This document shows, piece after piece, positions 1-9,077 of a stretch of DNA of 46,765 nt. A program made the position numbers and the translations under genes. A model generated the notes under the pieces. That model was not told the DNA's origin. It made no database searches and was given only the letters and a program-made list of their open reading frames with translations. The stretch's first letter is position 1. Every line of letters starts with the position of its first letter. The DNA is from Pseudomonadota bacterium. Its GTDB lineage: Bacteria; Pseudomonadota; Gammaproteobacteria; Steroidobacterales; Woeseiaceae. The stretch spans positions 6,768 to 53,532 of the forward strand of contig JADFHE010000017.1 in assembly GCA_022567295.1 (NCBI GenBank). Direction: 5' to 3'.

Positions 1-1
1 C

Positions 2-895
2 CAATATGTATCTCAGGCTGCGCTGATACCAACCTGGTTTCTCGCGATCTATATCGTGGTTGTCATACTTGCGCCAGGTGCCTACAAGTTTTGGCGGCGT
101 TACGGGTTTGCCTCATTCCTGGTGTTCGCCGCTGGCGCGGCGCTGACTGACGTCGCGTTTTTTGCGGCCGAACTGCACTGGCTGGGATGGACCAACTACC
201 TGTGGGTCTGGCTCGCCGTACACCATCTGGGCTTTGCATGGCGTGACGATCGACTGGGTCGCGTTGCCAAGCGCCTGTTGTTTTCAGCGGCGGGGTTCGC
301 GGCACTGTGGTTGATGGTTACCAAAGGACCTTATCCGCTTGCGATGGTCGGTTCTCCCGATCCGGAACTAAGCAATACCTTGCCGCCGAAAGTTACGTTA
401 CTCGCTCTCGGTATTTTTCAGTTTGGCTTGCTGCTGGCGCTGGAGACACCGATGCGCAGCGCGCTAAACGGCTTGCGGCTGTGGACGGCGACCGTACTGA
501 TTAACAGTATGATCATGACGGTCTATCTCTGGCATATCACCGTCATGGTGATCTTTGCTGCGCTGCTGTACCTGGCGGGCGGGATTGGCCTTGGAATCGA
601 ACCCGGAACGACGGACTGGTGGTGGTCAAGGCCTGTCTGGATAGCAATTTTGTTTGTTCTGTTGTTACCGGTTGCATTGCTGCTGTCACCGCTGGAGCGG
701 CGAGGGCGAGCGGCCGATGCGGCTATTCCGGCGGCGGCACGGCAGATTGCTGGCGCGATGATGATTTGTCTCGGGGTAGCGTTGCTCGCAATGTACGGCT
801 ATGGAGGAGGGCCAGTCGCGCGGCTTGACCTCATTTCGATCTCATTGGTAATCGTCGGCTCGGGTATCAGCGGTTTGTTGCCGAAATTGAAATAG
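2..895 (+). CDS. acyltransferase family 3 membrane protein, C-terminal part (5' end outside window)
   Basis: The reading frame is open from base 2 with no stop, so the gene begins to the left of the window and about 297 C-terminal residues are visible. They contain at least seven hydrophobic segments. The stretch TVYLWHITVMVIF near residue 180 resembles the late transmembrane helix with a YLWH-type motif seen in acyltransferase-3 (OafA/NodX-like) integral membrane proteins, which transfer acyl groups to extracytoplasmic sugars or lipids. The catalytic His of that family lies near the N-terminus and cannot be checked here. It ends 10 bp before the aminotransferase and is probably cotranscribed with it. 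The family call rests on hydrophobicity and that one motif; acceptor and donor are unknown. Confidence 0.65.
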   Translation, partial: QYVSQAALIPTWFLAIYIVVVILAPGAYKFWRRYGFASFLVFAAGAALTDVAFFAAELHWLGWTNYLWVWLAVHHLGFAWRDDRLGRVAKRLLFSAAGFAALWLMVTKGPYPLAMVGSPDPELSNTLPPKVTLLALGIFQFGLLLALETPMRSALNGLRLWTATVLINSMIMTVYLWHITVMVIFAALLYLAGGIGLGIEPGTTDWWWSRPVWIAILFVLLLPVALLLSPLERRGRAADAAIPAAARQIAGAMMICLGVALLAMYGYGGGPVARLDLISISLVIVGSGISGLLPKLK

Positions 896-905
896 CGAGC
901 GGCGT

Positions 906-2093
906 GTGGATATAGAACGCTACCGTTCGGATACCCCGGGCTGCAGCCACCGGGTCCATCTGAACAATGCCGGGTCCGGGTTGATGCCGTCGCCGGTTAT
1001 CAATGCGATCACCAGCCACATCAAGCTCGAAAGCGAGATCGGTGGATACGAGGCACAAGACGCGCAAAGTGATGCGATAGCCGCAGCGTACCGGTCGGTC
1101 GCGAATCTGCTTGGCACCACAGCCGACAACATCGCTTTCACAGAAAATGCGACGGCATCGTTCGTGCAAGCGCTGTCAGCAATTTCGTTCGAGTCGGGTG
1201 ACGTTATTCTGACGACGCGCAATGATTATGCGTCCAACCAGATTCAGTTTCTTTCGCTGCAGGCTCGTCTCGGTGTGCAAGTGATTCGGGCGCCGGATCA
1301 ATATCAGGGAGGCGTGGACGTCGCTGCGTTGATCGCGTTAATAGACAAGCACCGACCGAGGTTGGTTTGCGTTACGCATGTGCCAACGAATTCGGGCCTC
1401 GTACAGGATATCAACGCGGTTGGAAACGCGTGCGCCGCCGCCGGCATTATCTATCTCGTCGACGCGTGCCAGTCGATCGGACAGTTACCAATTCGCGTGG
1501 ACGACATACAGTGCGATTTCCTCACAGCGACGGCGCGTAAATTCCTGCGCGGCCCGCGCGGATCCGGTTTTCTCTACGTATCGGATCGCATGCTGGAGCA
1601 GCAGTTGGCACCGCTTTTCGTCGATATGAGCGGCGCTAGCTGGACGGGTGAAGACAGCTACCAGATTGTCGACACGGCCAAACGCTTCGAGAACTGGGAG
1701 TTTGCCTGGGCACAGGTTTTGGGAACCGGAGCCGCAGCGGACTACGCGATTAGTGTTGGCGTTGACAACATTCGTGTGCGTGTTGAAGGGCTGGTACGGC
1801 AGCTTCGCGAGGGCCTGTCGTCCGTCGATAAGGTGCGGGTCCTGGGAAATGACGAAGAACTTTGTGGAATAGTGACGGTAACAGTCGATGGTTACGATCC
1901 GTATGCAATGGTATCAGCCTTGCGGGCCCAGGGAATCAATGTATCGGCGCAAGGGCGTGAGTATGCGGTGATTGACTACGATAAAAAAAATGTCGTAAGC
2001 GCCCTGCGTATCTCGCCGAATTACTACAACACCGGGAGCGAGATTGATCAGGTCGTTGCAGCAATCGACTCCGTTTCATCCGTTAATTTGTGA
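906..2093 (+). CDS. class V aminotransferase-like PLP enzyme (cysteine desulfurase / isopenicillin-epimerase-like)
   Basis: 395 residues with a GTG start, the first in-frame start after the preceding stop. HLNNAGSGLMP near the N-terminus, FTENATASF (cofactor phosphate region), VTHVPTNSGLVQDI, YLVDACQSIGQLPI (Asp contacting the pyridine ring) and TATARKFLRGPRGSGFLY (Schiff-base Lys) form the ordered signature of fold-type I class V PLP enzymes. Family members are desulfurases, epimerases, lyases or kynureninase-like enzymes. I see no obvious mobile Cys-loop of the IscS/SufS type, so a desulfurase role is not indicated. The gene follows a membrane acyltransferase by 10 bp and converges on the broken 5'-nucleotidase gene. 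The substrate is unknown. Confidence 0.85.
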   Translation: MDIERYRSDTPGCSHRVHLNNAGSGLMPSPVINAITSHIKLESEIGGYEAQDAQSDAIAAAYRSVANLLGTTADNIAFTENATASFVQALSAISFESGDVILTTRNDYASNQIQFLSLQARLGVQVIRAPDQYQGGVDVAALIALIDKHRPRLVCVTHVPTNSGLVQDINAVGNACAAAGIIYLVDACQSIGQLPIRVDDIQCDFLTATARKFLRGPRGSGFLYVSDRMLEQQLAPLFVDMSGASWTGEDSYQIVDTAKRFENWEFAWAQVLGTGAAADYAISVGVDNIRVRVEGLVRQLREGLSSVDKVRVLGNDEELCGIVTVTVDGYDPYAMVSALRAQGINVSAQGREYAVIDYDKKNVVSALRISPNYYNTGSEIDQVVAAIDSVSSVNL

Positions 2094-2124
2094 CGGGACA
2101 ACAACACTTCGCTGGAATTGTTGC

Positions 2125-3695
2125 TCATGTGCCCAGTCGGCACCTTCTGTCCAGTGAAGCAGGCAACGTCCACTTCGGATTGTCATCACTTTGGAACTCA
2201 CTGGCATTGATGGTGCCGCCCTTTTGCTGTAGCCACCCTATGATCACATCGCGTGCGAACGGCGCGTCGAGCTGCAATTCATATCCACCATCGGGCATCA
2301 CCGATTCGAAGACGCGATTTCCACCCAGGGCCAGGTAGTTGACGACGACCACTTTGATCGTGTCCGAATCCAGGATGCCGCGCCCATTGGTCAGGCGCAT
2401 GTCAACGGTCATCTTAGTGCCGGTGCATGCAGCACTTACGCGCATCCCGGAGAAGCCAATGCGAGACTTTTGCTCGTGGGCCTGCTCCGAAATAACCTGC
2501 CGAAGCTCGGAACCGCTGAGCTCGATAACAACAATTTGATTATCAAACGGCGACATCTCGTAGACGCTGCCGAACGTCAGCTCACCAGCCGGCAAGTCCG
2601 CTCGAATGCTGCTGTTTATTGTGTGAATCGAGATGTCCGCATCGACGGACGCGAGTAATGCGTCTGTGTACAGATTGCCGAGCGCCGATTCGGGACTCTC
2701 AGTGCGTACGAACGGCGTTGCGAGTCGAATACCGATCTTCTCCTGCTTTATTGCAGCCGTGAATTCAATTGCTTGATCGGCGATAGCAACGACGGCGGGA
2801 TCCGGTTCGACGTCAATCCCTTGAGTGCCTGGGTCCTTGAATAACTGGTTGTAATAGAAATTCCGTTAACGAAGTGCGCGATGCCGTCATGCTCGTGTCC
2901 CGCGAAAATATGATCGACCAGTCCGCCGGGTAAGGCCTCGGCGAGCCGGAATATTTCCTTTCCCAGATCGCACGATGATGTGTCAAATGGGTCGTTAAAA
3001 TCAACGCACTTACCGCCGGCGTGAGCAGTCACTATGACGATCGTCGCGCCAGCATCTCTTAATGCCTGTGCTTCTCTTTCGATGGTTTCTGCAAGTGGCG
3101 CAACGATCAGGCCAGTTGTATTCGCAGCTATCGCATGCGTCAACGCGCCCCTCGACATCACGCCGACGATACCGATTTTTACATTCTTGACATTGACGAG
3201 AACGGAGGGCTGAAAATTGTCCCAAGCCACAGGCTCGCCTGTTGACTGGTCAATAAGATTTGCGGCCAGGAACGGGAAGGAGGCTTCCGACGCTCGTTGC
3301 TTTAACGCTCCACGAGGATCGTCGGTATCGGAATTCGGTATCGGAGCAGGGCCGGCCGGGCCGAAATCGAATTCGTGGTTGCCTACCGCCGCTGCCGTGT
3401 ATCCCATGGCATTGTAGGCTGCGACAATCGATTCACCCTCGGTCAGGTTCGACTCAAGCGTCCCTTGCCACATGTCTCCGGCATCGATCAGCAGCACGGC
3501 GCCGCCGTCGTTTTCGCGCGCCTTCCGAACGGCGTTTACGTAGCCCGAAACGATTACCAGCCCGCCGCGGTCCGGTTTCTGTATCAGCTCACCGTGTACG
3601 TCGTTGGTGCCGATAAGCGAAAGGATAAACGAAGATGGTGCAGCGCACGAGCCGAGCAGACAAGCGGCCAGAAATATTGTCAGTATCCTGATCAT
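2125..3695 (-). pseudogene. 5'-nucleotidase (UshA-like) lipoprotein, interrupted by a one-base frameshift
   Basis: The N-terminal part (3695 down to about 2820) starts with a lipoprotein signal, MIRILTIFLAACLLGSC. It carries the metallophosphatase motifs GTNDVHGEL, IDAGDMWQG, GNHEFDFG, VTAHAGG and FAGHEHDG. After ALKG the frame drifts into nonsense and stops at 2748. The frame starting at 2820 continues exactly where a 5'-nucleotidase should: GIDVEPDP, then ALGNLYTDALL, SSIRADLPAGELTFGSVYEM and SPFDN, to a stop at 2125. One extra G in the coding-strand GGG (CCC at 2818-2820 on the plus strand) would restore a protein of about 520 residues, the normal family size. This is either a real inactivating mutation or a homopolymer sequencing error. 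Known family role: periplasmic hydrolysis of nucleotides and nucleotide sugars. It is last in a minus-strand run, 46 bp after the CDGSH/FMN gene. Confidence 0.88.
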
Positions 3696-3741
3696 GGATA
3701 CTGACTATACTGAATTTACTTGTATCGTAGTGCCTGACGTT

Positions 3742-5277
3742 TTAGTTGATCCCGCCAAACGCAACGCCGCTCAAACTTGCCATGTCCTTTTTCCACGTCG
3801 TTAGATCCGAGAGGGTCAGGCTCGACAGCTGGTCGTGTCCGCAGGCACGAGCGAGGATTTGCATCAGTTGTACCGAGGTATCGAAATAGGTTGCTAGTCG
3901 TGTGGCGCCCGCATCGATATCCAGCAATGCGCGCAGCTCCGGATTCTGTGTAGCAATTCCGGCAGGACAGTTGTTGGTGTTACACATGCGAGCAGCAATA
4001 CAGCCAACGGCTTGCAGAGCCGCGTTGGATACAGCAATACCATCGGCACCCATCGCCATGGCCTTGGCAAAATCCTCGGGGACGCGGAGTCCACCCGTAA
4101 TGATCAATGTGACATCATGCCCCGATTTTTTGTCCATGTGGCGTCGTGCTCTCGCCAGCGCGGGAATCGTCGGAACGCTGATATTGTTGCGAAACAGCAA
4201 AGGCGCGGCACCCGTGCCGCCACCGCGGCCGTCGAGAATAATGTAGTCCGCACTTGCCTTGAGAGCGAAATCGATGTCATCTTCTATATGCTGAGCCGAT
4301 AGCTTGAAGCCGATCGGAATTCCGCCACTGCGCTCGCGCACTTCGTCGGCCAGTTTCTTGAAGTCCTTCGGTGTTGCCAGATCGGCGAACGTTGGCGGCG
4401 AAATAGCATCTTCGCCGGCAGCCAGCCCGCGGACCTTGGCGATTTTTTCCGAAACCTTGTTGCCGGGCAGATGGCCGCCCGTGCCGGTCTTCGCACCCTG
4501 ACCGCCTTTGAAATGAAACGCCTGAACACGCTCAACAAGAGACAGGCCCCAGCCGAACCGGGCTGACGCCAGCTCATAAAAATAGCGGGAGTTTTCGGCT
4601 TGTTCCTCTGGCAGCATGCCGCCTTCGCCTGAACAGATACCGGTTCCGGCAAGGTTGGCGCCCTTTGACAACGAAACTTTCGTTTCCTCCGACAGCGCGC
4701 CGAAACTCATGTCCGAAACGAACAGCGGAATGTTCAGCTGCAGCGGCTTTCTGGCCCGCGGTCCGATAATGAGCTCCGTACCGACTGCGGCATCGTCCAT
4801 CAGCGGTTTGGTCGCGAACTGTGCCGTGACAAACTGAATATCTTCCCACCGCGGTAGCTCGGTGAGTGGCACGCCCATCGCACCCATTTCGCCGTGATGG
4901 CCGGTTTTCGCAAGGCCATCTCTGGCCATTGCGTGTATACGGGCAACGGTCGGTTCCTCAGGTGTCGGAACAGCCTTGGGCGGGCCGCTGGTCTGCACTT
5001 GCGGAGTAACATCGCCCGGCTTCGCAGCACCCAGTCTCGCATGGCTGCCGTCACAGTAGGGCGGGTTGGCCGTTGCCTTGCACCGGCACAGAAATGCTTC
5101 GGTATCTTCATCCACAGACACCGCTAAAGGTGTTATGCCCGAACCGCGGTGCGAGCCGTCACAGAAGGGCTGCGACGAGGAGCGCCCACACGCGCACCAG
5201 AAATATTTCTCACCAGCCTTCAGTTCGGCTTTGCTCGGACTCCTTTCTGCAATTATCGGTTTTGTGTCGTTCGTCAT
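3742..5277 (-). CDS. fusion of two CDGSH iron-sulfur domains with a glutamate synthase-type FMN domain
   Basis: 511 residues. Two CDGSH zinc-finger-like [2Fe-2S] motifs open the protein: Cys28, Cys30, Cys39 and His43, then Cys64, Cys66, Cys75 and His79. After a Pro-rich linker (about 95-115), residues about 150-500 match the FMN-binding, (beta/alpha)8 synthase domain of GltB-like proteins: SDMSFGALSEE, GICSGEGGMLPEE, QGAKTGTGGHLPG and DGRGGGTGAAP. CIAARMCNTNNCPAGIATQ has the Cys spacing of the [3Fe-4S] site of glutamate synthase. The glutaminase domain is absent, so this is not a conventional GltB. The sequence suggests an electron-transfer chain within one polypeptide, with CDGSH clusters feeding FMN and a 3Fe-4S centre. 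Substrate unknown. It lies 2 bp after the methyltransferase-like gene, so the two are surely cotranscribed. Confidence 0.9.
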   Translation of the reverse strand: MTNDTKPIIAERSPSKAELKAGEKYFWCACGRSSSQPFCDGSHRGSGITPLAVSVDEDTEAFLCRCKATANPPYCDGSHARLGAAKPGDVTPQVQTSGPPKAVPTPEEPTVARIHAMARDGLAKTGHHGEMGAMGVPLTELPRWEDIQFVTAQFATKPLMDDAAVGTELIIGPRARKPLQLNIPLFVSDMSFGALSEETKVSLSKGANLAGTGICSGEGGMLPEEQAENSRYFYELASARFGWGLSLVERVQAFHFKGGQGAKTGTGGHLPGNKVSEKIAKVRGLAAGEDAISPPTFADLATPKDFKKLADEVRERSGGIPIGFKLSAQHIEDDIDFALKASADYIILDGRGGGTGAAPLLFRNNISVPTIPALARARRHMDKKSGHDVTLIITGGLRVPEDFAKAMAMGADGIAVSNAALQAVGCIAARMCNTNNCPAGIATQNPELRALLDIDAGATRLATYFDTSVQLMQILARACGHDQLSSLTLSDLTTWKKDMASLSGVAFGGIN

Positions 5278-5279
5278 GG

Positions 5280-6431
5280 CTAGTTACCGCGCCTGGAGAT
5301 TACAAAGCTCTCGTCATTAAACCAAAGCCCGTCATGTTTTTGCAGCGTTCTTGCTGTTGCTTCCAAATACTTGTGCGAGGCAAGTGCCTCCTCCAGTCGT
5401 TGGTCCTCTATCTGTGCCACGTAGGTTGCCGCATTCCATGCTGCAAACAATGTTGATGTACCGATGCTCTCGGCTATCTCATCGGGCAGCGTGTGCATTT
5501 GGTACTGGAAGATCGCCTTCTCATCCGGCATTGCCTTAAGGTTGAAATTGCTCGCCTCGTGCCCTAGTTGTGTCTTGAGCGTTTTCAGAAGTTCGTGCCG
5601 ATCGACCTGAAACGGATCCTCATCAGGCCAGACTTCCCTGATCAACTCCAGACCCACATCGTTGCCTCTGGATTGCACAGTGAGCAAACGTCCTCCTGAA
5701 CATAATGCACGGGCAAGTGGGGCGAGCACGAACTTGACTTTGAAATCGGCATCCATGCGGGCGCGCCACGGTTGCGACGCGAGCACCAGGTCATAGTCCG
5801 CTCCGCCTTTGCCGCGCTGCGGGATGACTGAGTCCAGCAGAAACTTGTGGTCCTTGCGATAAATGGTCATGACGGTCGGGCGCACGTACAGAGGATTGCC
5901 CGTTTTTGGGCTAGCGGTTGCTTGCCAGGCATCGACAAGAAATTCGTCCAGGCTTCGCAGTTGCTGGCCGAAGCCATAAGAGGAGTCGCCATCGAGCTCC
6001 ACTGTTTTCCAGTTGAGGGCGGCCGCTTTATTGACGTCGCGCGGCATGAGCCAGGGCGCTTCCGAGTAGTAGAGATTGGTAAATACGATAATAGTTGCAG
6101 GGTGCTCTACCAGGCGGTCGGGAAGTTTCTCCAGACTGAGGCGCACATCTTCGAGGCTGATTTCCTTGCCGACAATGTAGAACGGTAACGTCGCGTAGCG
6201 CTGGTGCATCGCGCGCATGACGTGAGTGAGAACCGTACCGTCACCCATTCCCGCATCGAACAGACGCAGAGCCGGTGGTTCCGGCCGCAGGTGGGTGAGC
6301 TCTTTTGCTGCACGCTCAGCGACCTTCCACTTTTCGTTACAGGTGTTGACGAAGGCCAGGTATTTCTGGCGATTATCAAAAAAACGAAACGGCCGCTTGG
6401 GACTGATTGAGCGACTGTCCTTCTTTGGCAT
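5280..6431 (-). CDS. SAM-dependent methyltransferase-like protein
   Basis: 383 residues from the ATG at 6431, chosen because GGGA lies six bases upstream; an in-frame ATG at 6437 and a longer reading from 6491 are possible. LRLFDAGMGDGTVL near residue 55-70 is a clear glycine-rich motif I of Rossmann-fold SAM methyltransferases. YDLVLASQPWRAR followed by FVLAPLARALCSGGRLLTVQ looks like motif IV and the following beta-5 strand, as in a PrmA/CheR-like core. The C-terminal 130 residues do not match a family I can name. The acceptor is unknown. Two bases separate it from the CDGSH/FMN fusion gene, implying a joint function such as modification or redox work on one metabolite. Confidence 0.7.
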   Translation of the reverse strand: MPKKDSRSISPKRPFRFFDNRQKYLAFVNTCNEKWKVAERAAKELTHLRPEPPALRLFDAGMGDGTVLTHVMRAMHQRYATLPFYIVGKEISLEDVRLSLEKLPDRLVEHPATIIVFTNLYYSEAPWLMPRDVNKAAALNWKTVELDGDSSYGFGQQLRSLDEFLVDAWQATASPKTGNPLYVRPTVMTIYRKDHKFLLDSVIPQRGKGGADYDLVLASQPWRARMDADFKVKFVLAPLARALCSGGRLLTVQSRGNDVGLELIREVWPDEDPFQVDRHELLKTLKTQLGHEASNFNLKAMPDEKAIFQYQMHTLPDEIAESIGTSTLFAAWNAATYVAQIEDQRLEEALASHKYLEATARTLQKHDGLWFNDESFVISRRGN

Positions 6432-6510
6432 GAGCATTCCCGCGCTTGGCTGACACCGGATTACGGACTCTATCGAATTACATAGGTTCACGCAGGAAAT
6501 TCGTGTCAGT

Positions 6511-7020
6511 TCACTGGCTTGTCAACAACCGATCCAGGTAAGCGTAGGCTGCGTCCGATTCCGACAGGACCAATGCGAACAGCGCTTCTTCACGTACGTC
6601 ATGGCCAAGATTTCTGTCTTCAATTATGGTGCGAAACCAGGCGATGTTGTCATCGCTGGATACGAGGCCATGATCGGTGATGTCCGCATCTGCCGAGACC
6701 GGACAGTTTGAACTAAGGACCCTTATGTCTTTTGGTCTGCCGGCATCCATTAGAACGTATACCTGCAGCGTGCCAGGCGCCGCGGAACAATCGCCGTGGT
6801 TAGAAAAGCTGATATTGCGGCCGTCCAGGTTACATCCGCCACGTGACTTATCGCCACGCTGCCGGGTAAAGCAGCACATTTCTGTCGAAGCGTTTGCCTC
6901 ATCGACCTGCCACGAGTGCCAGCCGTCGGCATCCGCGGCAGGTACTGCGGCGGCCGATGGCTCACTCGAGGCGAGTGTGCCGACGAACAAAATCAGGAAT
7001 GCAACTTCTATACCTCGCAT
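6511..7020 (-). CDS. small exported protein of unknown function in the ECF sigma operon
   Basis: 169 residues. The first 25 residues (MRGIEVAFLILFVGTLASSEPSAAA) look like a Sec signal peptide. The mature part has several Cys residues (EMCCFTRQRG, GGCNLDG, HGDCSAA, SNCPV), suggesting disulfides in the periplasm. It ends with an alpha-helical piece (REEALFALVLSESDAAYAYLDRLL) that resembles a single HEAT-like repeat. Its ATG overlaps the TAA of the HEAT-repeat gene by one base (TAATG), so the two are translationally coupled and probably work together outside the cytoplasm. I do not recognise the family. Confidence 0.75.
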   Translation of the reverse strand: MRGIEVAFLILFVGTLASSEPSAAAVPAADADGWHSWQVDEANASTEMCCFTRQRGDKSRGGCNLDGRNISFSNHGDCSAAPGTLQVYVLMDAGRPKDIRVLSSNCPVSADADITDHGLVSSDDNIAWFRTIIEDRNLGHDVREEALFALVLSESDAAYAYLDRLLTSQ

Positions 7021-7919
7021 TACTGGCTACCGTCGAGGGTCGAATCGATGATATTCCAGACTTCGTCGCCTCCCATTATCACGAGACGCTGGAGCAATTC
7101 CATTTTCTCCGCCGCATCCTGAGATGAGCGATACAGCTCCAGGACTCCGGCGTCATACCCGGAGATCAACATACCATCCAGCGCGGCTTCACGAATATCT
7201 TCCGCCGTGGCACCGCGATAAATCTCAACCAATGTCGCTTCCACCTGTTCGCCACCAACGATACCCATGGCATGTATGGCTTCCACCTGCAATTCAACAT
7301 CAGTGCCATCAAGCGCGAGCTCACGTAGCGGCTCGAAGTCACCCGAAACGGCATAGGCATGGATTAGGGCTTCCGACGCGCCCGTACGATTGCGAAGTTC
7401 ACGTAGCTCATCACGAGCGCCCATCACACTGAGCATATCCACAGCGTTTTCGAACTCATCGCCCTCGGCCGTGACAGCAATATCAAATACTGCCTGCTTG
7501 TCGCCGGCAATCATGAAGGCTTCTAGTACTGCCTCGCGTGCGTCGCTATCGCCTGACGCGTAAATCGCTTTCAGATTCGATAGCGCATCTTCGTCGCCGC
7601 CGATGCCGATCATGCGGATTGCCTCGAGCTGCAGTTCGCCGCTCGATTCGTTAGCGAATTCGAGCAAGGTTGCTTGTGCCGCCGGGTCATCGACCTGGCT
7701 GAGTATGAATAGTGCGCGTTCCTTGATTTCGTTGCTGTGGTTGCCGGCAAGGACTTTTCTAACCAGCGGGAGCGCACGTTCAGGTGGCGCATGCATCAGC
7801 GCTTCGATCGCGGCGATCTTCAATTGTTCGGCGTCATCACGAGATTCGTCTTGTGCAGCACTTGTTGCCGCGAACAGCAATGCAGCAGTTACGAGTACGA
7901 GTTTTATCACGGTTTTCAT
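7020..7919 (-). CDS. exported HEAT-repeat protein
   Basis: 299 residues from the ATG at 7919, preceded by AGGA at seven bases. An alternative ATG at 7937 overlaps the stop of the upstream gene (ATGA). A signal peptide (MKTVIKLVLVTAALLFAATSAAQ) is followed by about eight helical repeats of some 30 residues with the pattern of HEAT/PBS-lyase-like repeats, for example ERALFILSQVDDPAAQATLLEFA, LEAIRMIGIGGDEDAL and VEAIHAMGIVGGEQVEATL. Such solenoids bind partner proteins. Its place behind a sigma/anti-sigma pair suggests it takes part in sensing or is the regulated output in the periplasm; this is inference. Confidence 0.85.
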   Translation of the reverse strand: MKTVIKLVLVTAALLFAATSAAQDESRDDAEQLKIAAIEALMHAPPERALPLVRKVLAGNHSNEIKERALFILSQVDDPAAQATLLEFANESSGELQLEAIRMIGIGGDEDALSNLKAIYASGDSDAREAVLEAFMIAGDKQAVFDIAVTAEGDEFENAVDMLSVMGARDELRELRNRTGASEALIHAYAVSGDFEPLRELALDGTDVELQVEAIHAMGIVGGEQVEATLVEIYRGATAEDIREAALDGMLISGYDAGVLELYRSSQDAAEKMELLQRLVIMGGDEVWNIIDSTLDGSQ

Positions 7920-7933
7920 TTCGGTTTCCTGTG

Positions 7934-8545
7934 TCATGTCGAATGTGTCTCATCTGATGACTTACTGGCCAACTTCGTTAGCATCACATTCAACTCAAAT
8001 GATAATTGTGCTCGCAATGCCTCGGCATCCTCGGGCGCGATATCCGCCGCTGCCAGGCGCAGCAGTATGGGTTCAAAAGCGCGCAATACACGCGCGAGTT
8101 TCGGGGCGTTGTTCTGATCCGCTGCGTTTTCAAACAGGCGGTTTTGTTCGATGAGCTGCAGGACCAACATTATTCGGTCGGAATCCGAACCGAAACTCGC
8201 AAGCTGCTTCCTGCTGTCACGCAAGTGGTATTGAAGTCCGCGTGTAAACGCCGCCGGAATTACGCCCGCCTGTGGCAGATTTGCGACGAGTGTCGAAACG
8301 TCATTTTCGATGCCATCGTCAGAGGCAAAAAAGCCAATTCCTACGCCGATGGCGAGCGCGGCGCTGACGGCCATGCCCCAAAAAAGCGAACCGGGGCGCC
8401 ACCCGTCTTGCGGCTCTTTCGCGCGACCGCGTTCGAGCGCGGCCGCTGCGTCGATGCTGTCGTGCCATTGCCGGACGCGGTGGGACGGTGGTTGGTGCGC
8501 ATCTTCACGATGCGCAGCGACGAGATCGTCAATGTCATCATTCAT
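7934..8545 (-). CDS. membrane-anchored regulator, putative anti-sigma factor
   Basis: 203 residues with one transmembrane helix ([23 protein letters not shown], about 53-75). The N-terminus is hydrophilic and presumably cytoplasmic, and the C-terminal domain of about 125 residues is helical and extracytoplasmic. It overlaps the sigma factor gene by eight bases and the HEAT gene's upstream ATG by four. The topology and position immediately after an ECF sigma gene are those of anti-sigma factors. However, no HxxxCxxC zinc anti-sigma motif is visible in the N-terminal part, so it would be a divergent member. The role is inferred from context. Confidence 0.7.
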   Translation of the reverse strand: MNDDIDDLVAAHREDAHQPPSHRVRQWHDSIDAAAALERGRAKEPQDGWRPGSLFWGMAVSAALAIGVGIGFFASDDGIENDVSTLVANLPQAGVIPAAFTRGLQYHLRDSRKQLASFGSDSDRIMLVLQLIEQNRLFENAADQNNAPKLARVLRAFEPILLRLAAADIAPEDAEALRAQLSFELNVMLTKLASKSSDETHST

Positions 8546-9077
8546 AATCTTCTCTCTGTATCTCCTGCATGCTTACACGCAGTTTCTTCACCGCACGAAA
8601 TACGGCCTGTTTGACGCGGCCTTCGTTCAGCTCAAGTTCCGCCGAGATTTCCTTAACGCGCCACTGCTCCAGGTGTTTGAGAACGAAACACACGCGCTCA
8701 ACCTCAGTCAGGCGGCTTAGGGCGGCGGCGAGCGTGTTCTCAAGCTCATGTTCTTCCCGGGCCCGGTGGGGCGTCACGACATCGCTTTCAACATCGGTGT
8801 CAAATGACTCGAAAACGCCGGGCTTGGACTTGCGTATCTGATTCAAGGCGGCATTGATGGCGATGCGGTGTATCCAGGTATCGAGACGTGCGGTCTGCTC
8901 GAACTGATGGCGTTTGTTCCAGGCATTGAGGAGGGCGTCCTGCACGGCGTCGGCAGCCATGTCCGGATTGCGTGTTATCTTCAGGCAGGCCGAATACCAG
9001 CGATCCGATTTCGCCGAAATCGCTTCGTGAAAGTCCGCTTGTGTCGGCTCGCCGCCGATATTCAATACCGCCACCAT
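8538..9077 (-). CDS. ECF-subfamily RNA polymerase sigma factor
   Basis: 179 residues, a normal ECF length. Region 2 is recognisable in [22 protein letters not shown] and [22 protein letters not shown]. Region 4, with its helix-turn-helix, is in [45 protein letters not shown]. It is the first gene of a minus-strand run with overlapping membrane regulator, HEAT-repeat and small exported protein genes, so it probably directs transcription of its own operon under control of an envelope signal. It diverges from the HlyD-like exporter gene across about 160 bp, so that promoter region may serve both directions. Confidence 0.93.
   Translation of the reverse strand: MVAVLNIGGEPTQADFHEAISAKSDRWYSACLKITRNPDMAADAVQDALLNAWNKRHQFEQTARLDTWIHRIAINAALNQIRKSKPGVFESFDTDVESDVVTPHRAREEHELENTLAAALSRLTEVERVCFVLKHLEQWRVKEISAELELNEGRVKQAVFRAVKKLRVSMQEIQREDYE

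Noticed and set aside
2094..2124. Weak inverted repeat (ACAACAA ... TTGTTG) between two convergent genes, considered as a terminator
   Set aside because: The stem is short and AT-rich, the loop is long and no T tract follows.
2810..2830. Programmed -1 ribosomal frameshifting in the 5'-nucleotidase gene
   Set aside because: A -1 slip would restore the frame, but CTC-AAG-GGA is not an X-XXY-YYZ heptamer, re-pairing would be poor, and no stimulatory structure was evident. A missing G in a G run is simpler.
7603..8614. Long plus-strand ORFs opposite the HEAT-repeat and anti-sigma genes
   Set aside because: The minus-strand genes have a signal peptide, repeats, a transmembrane helix and overlapping start/stop signals; the plus readings have biased, motif-free composition.
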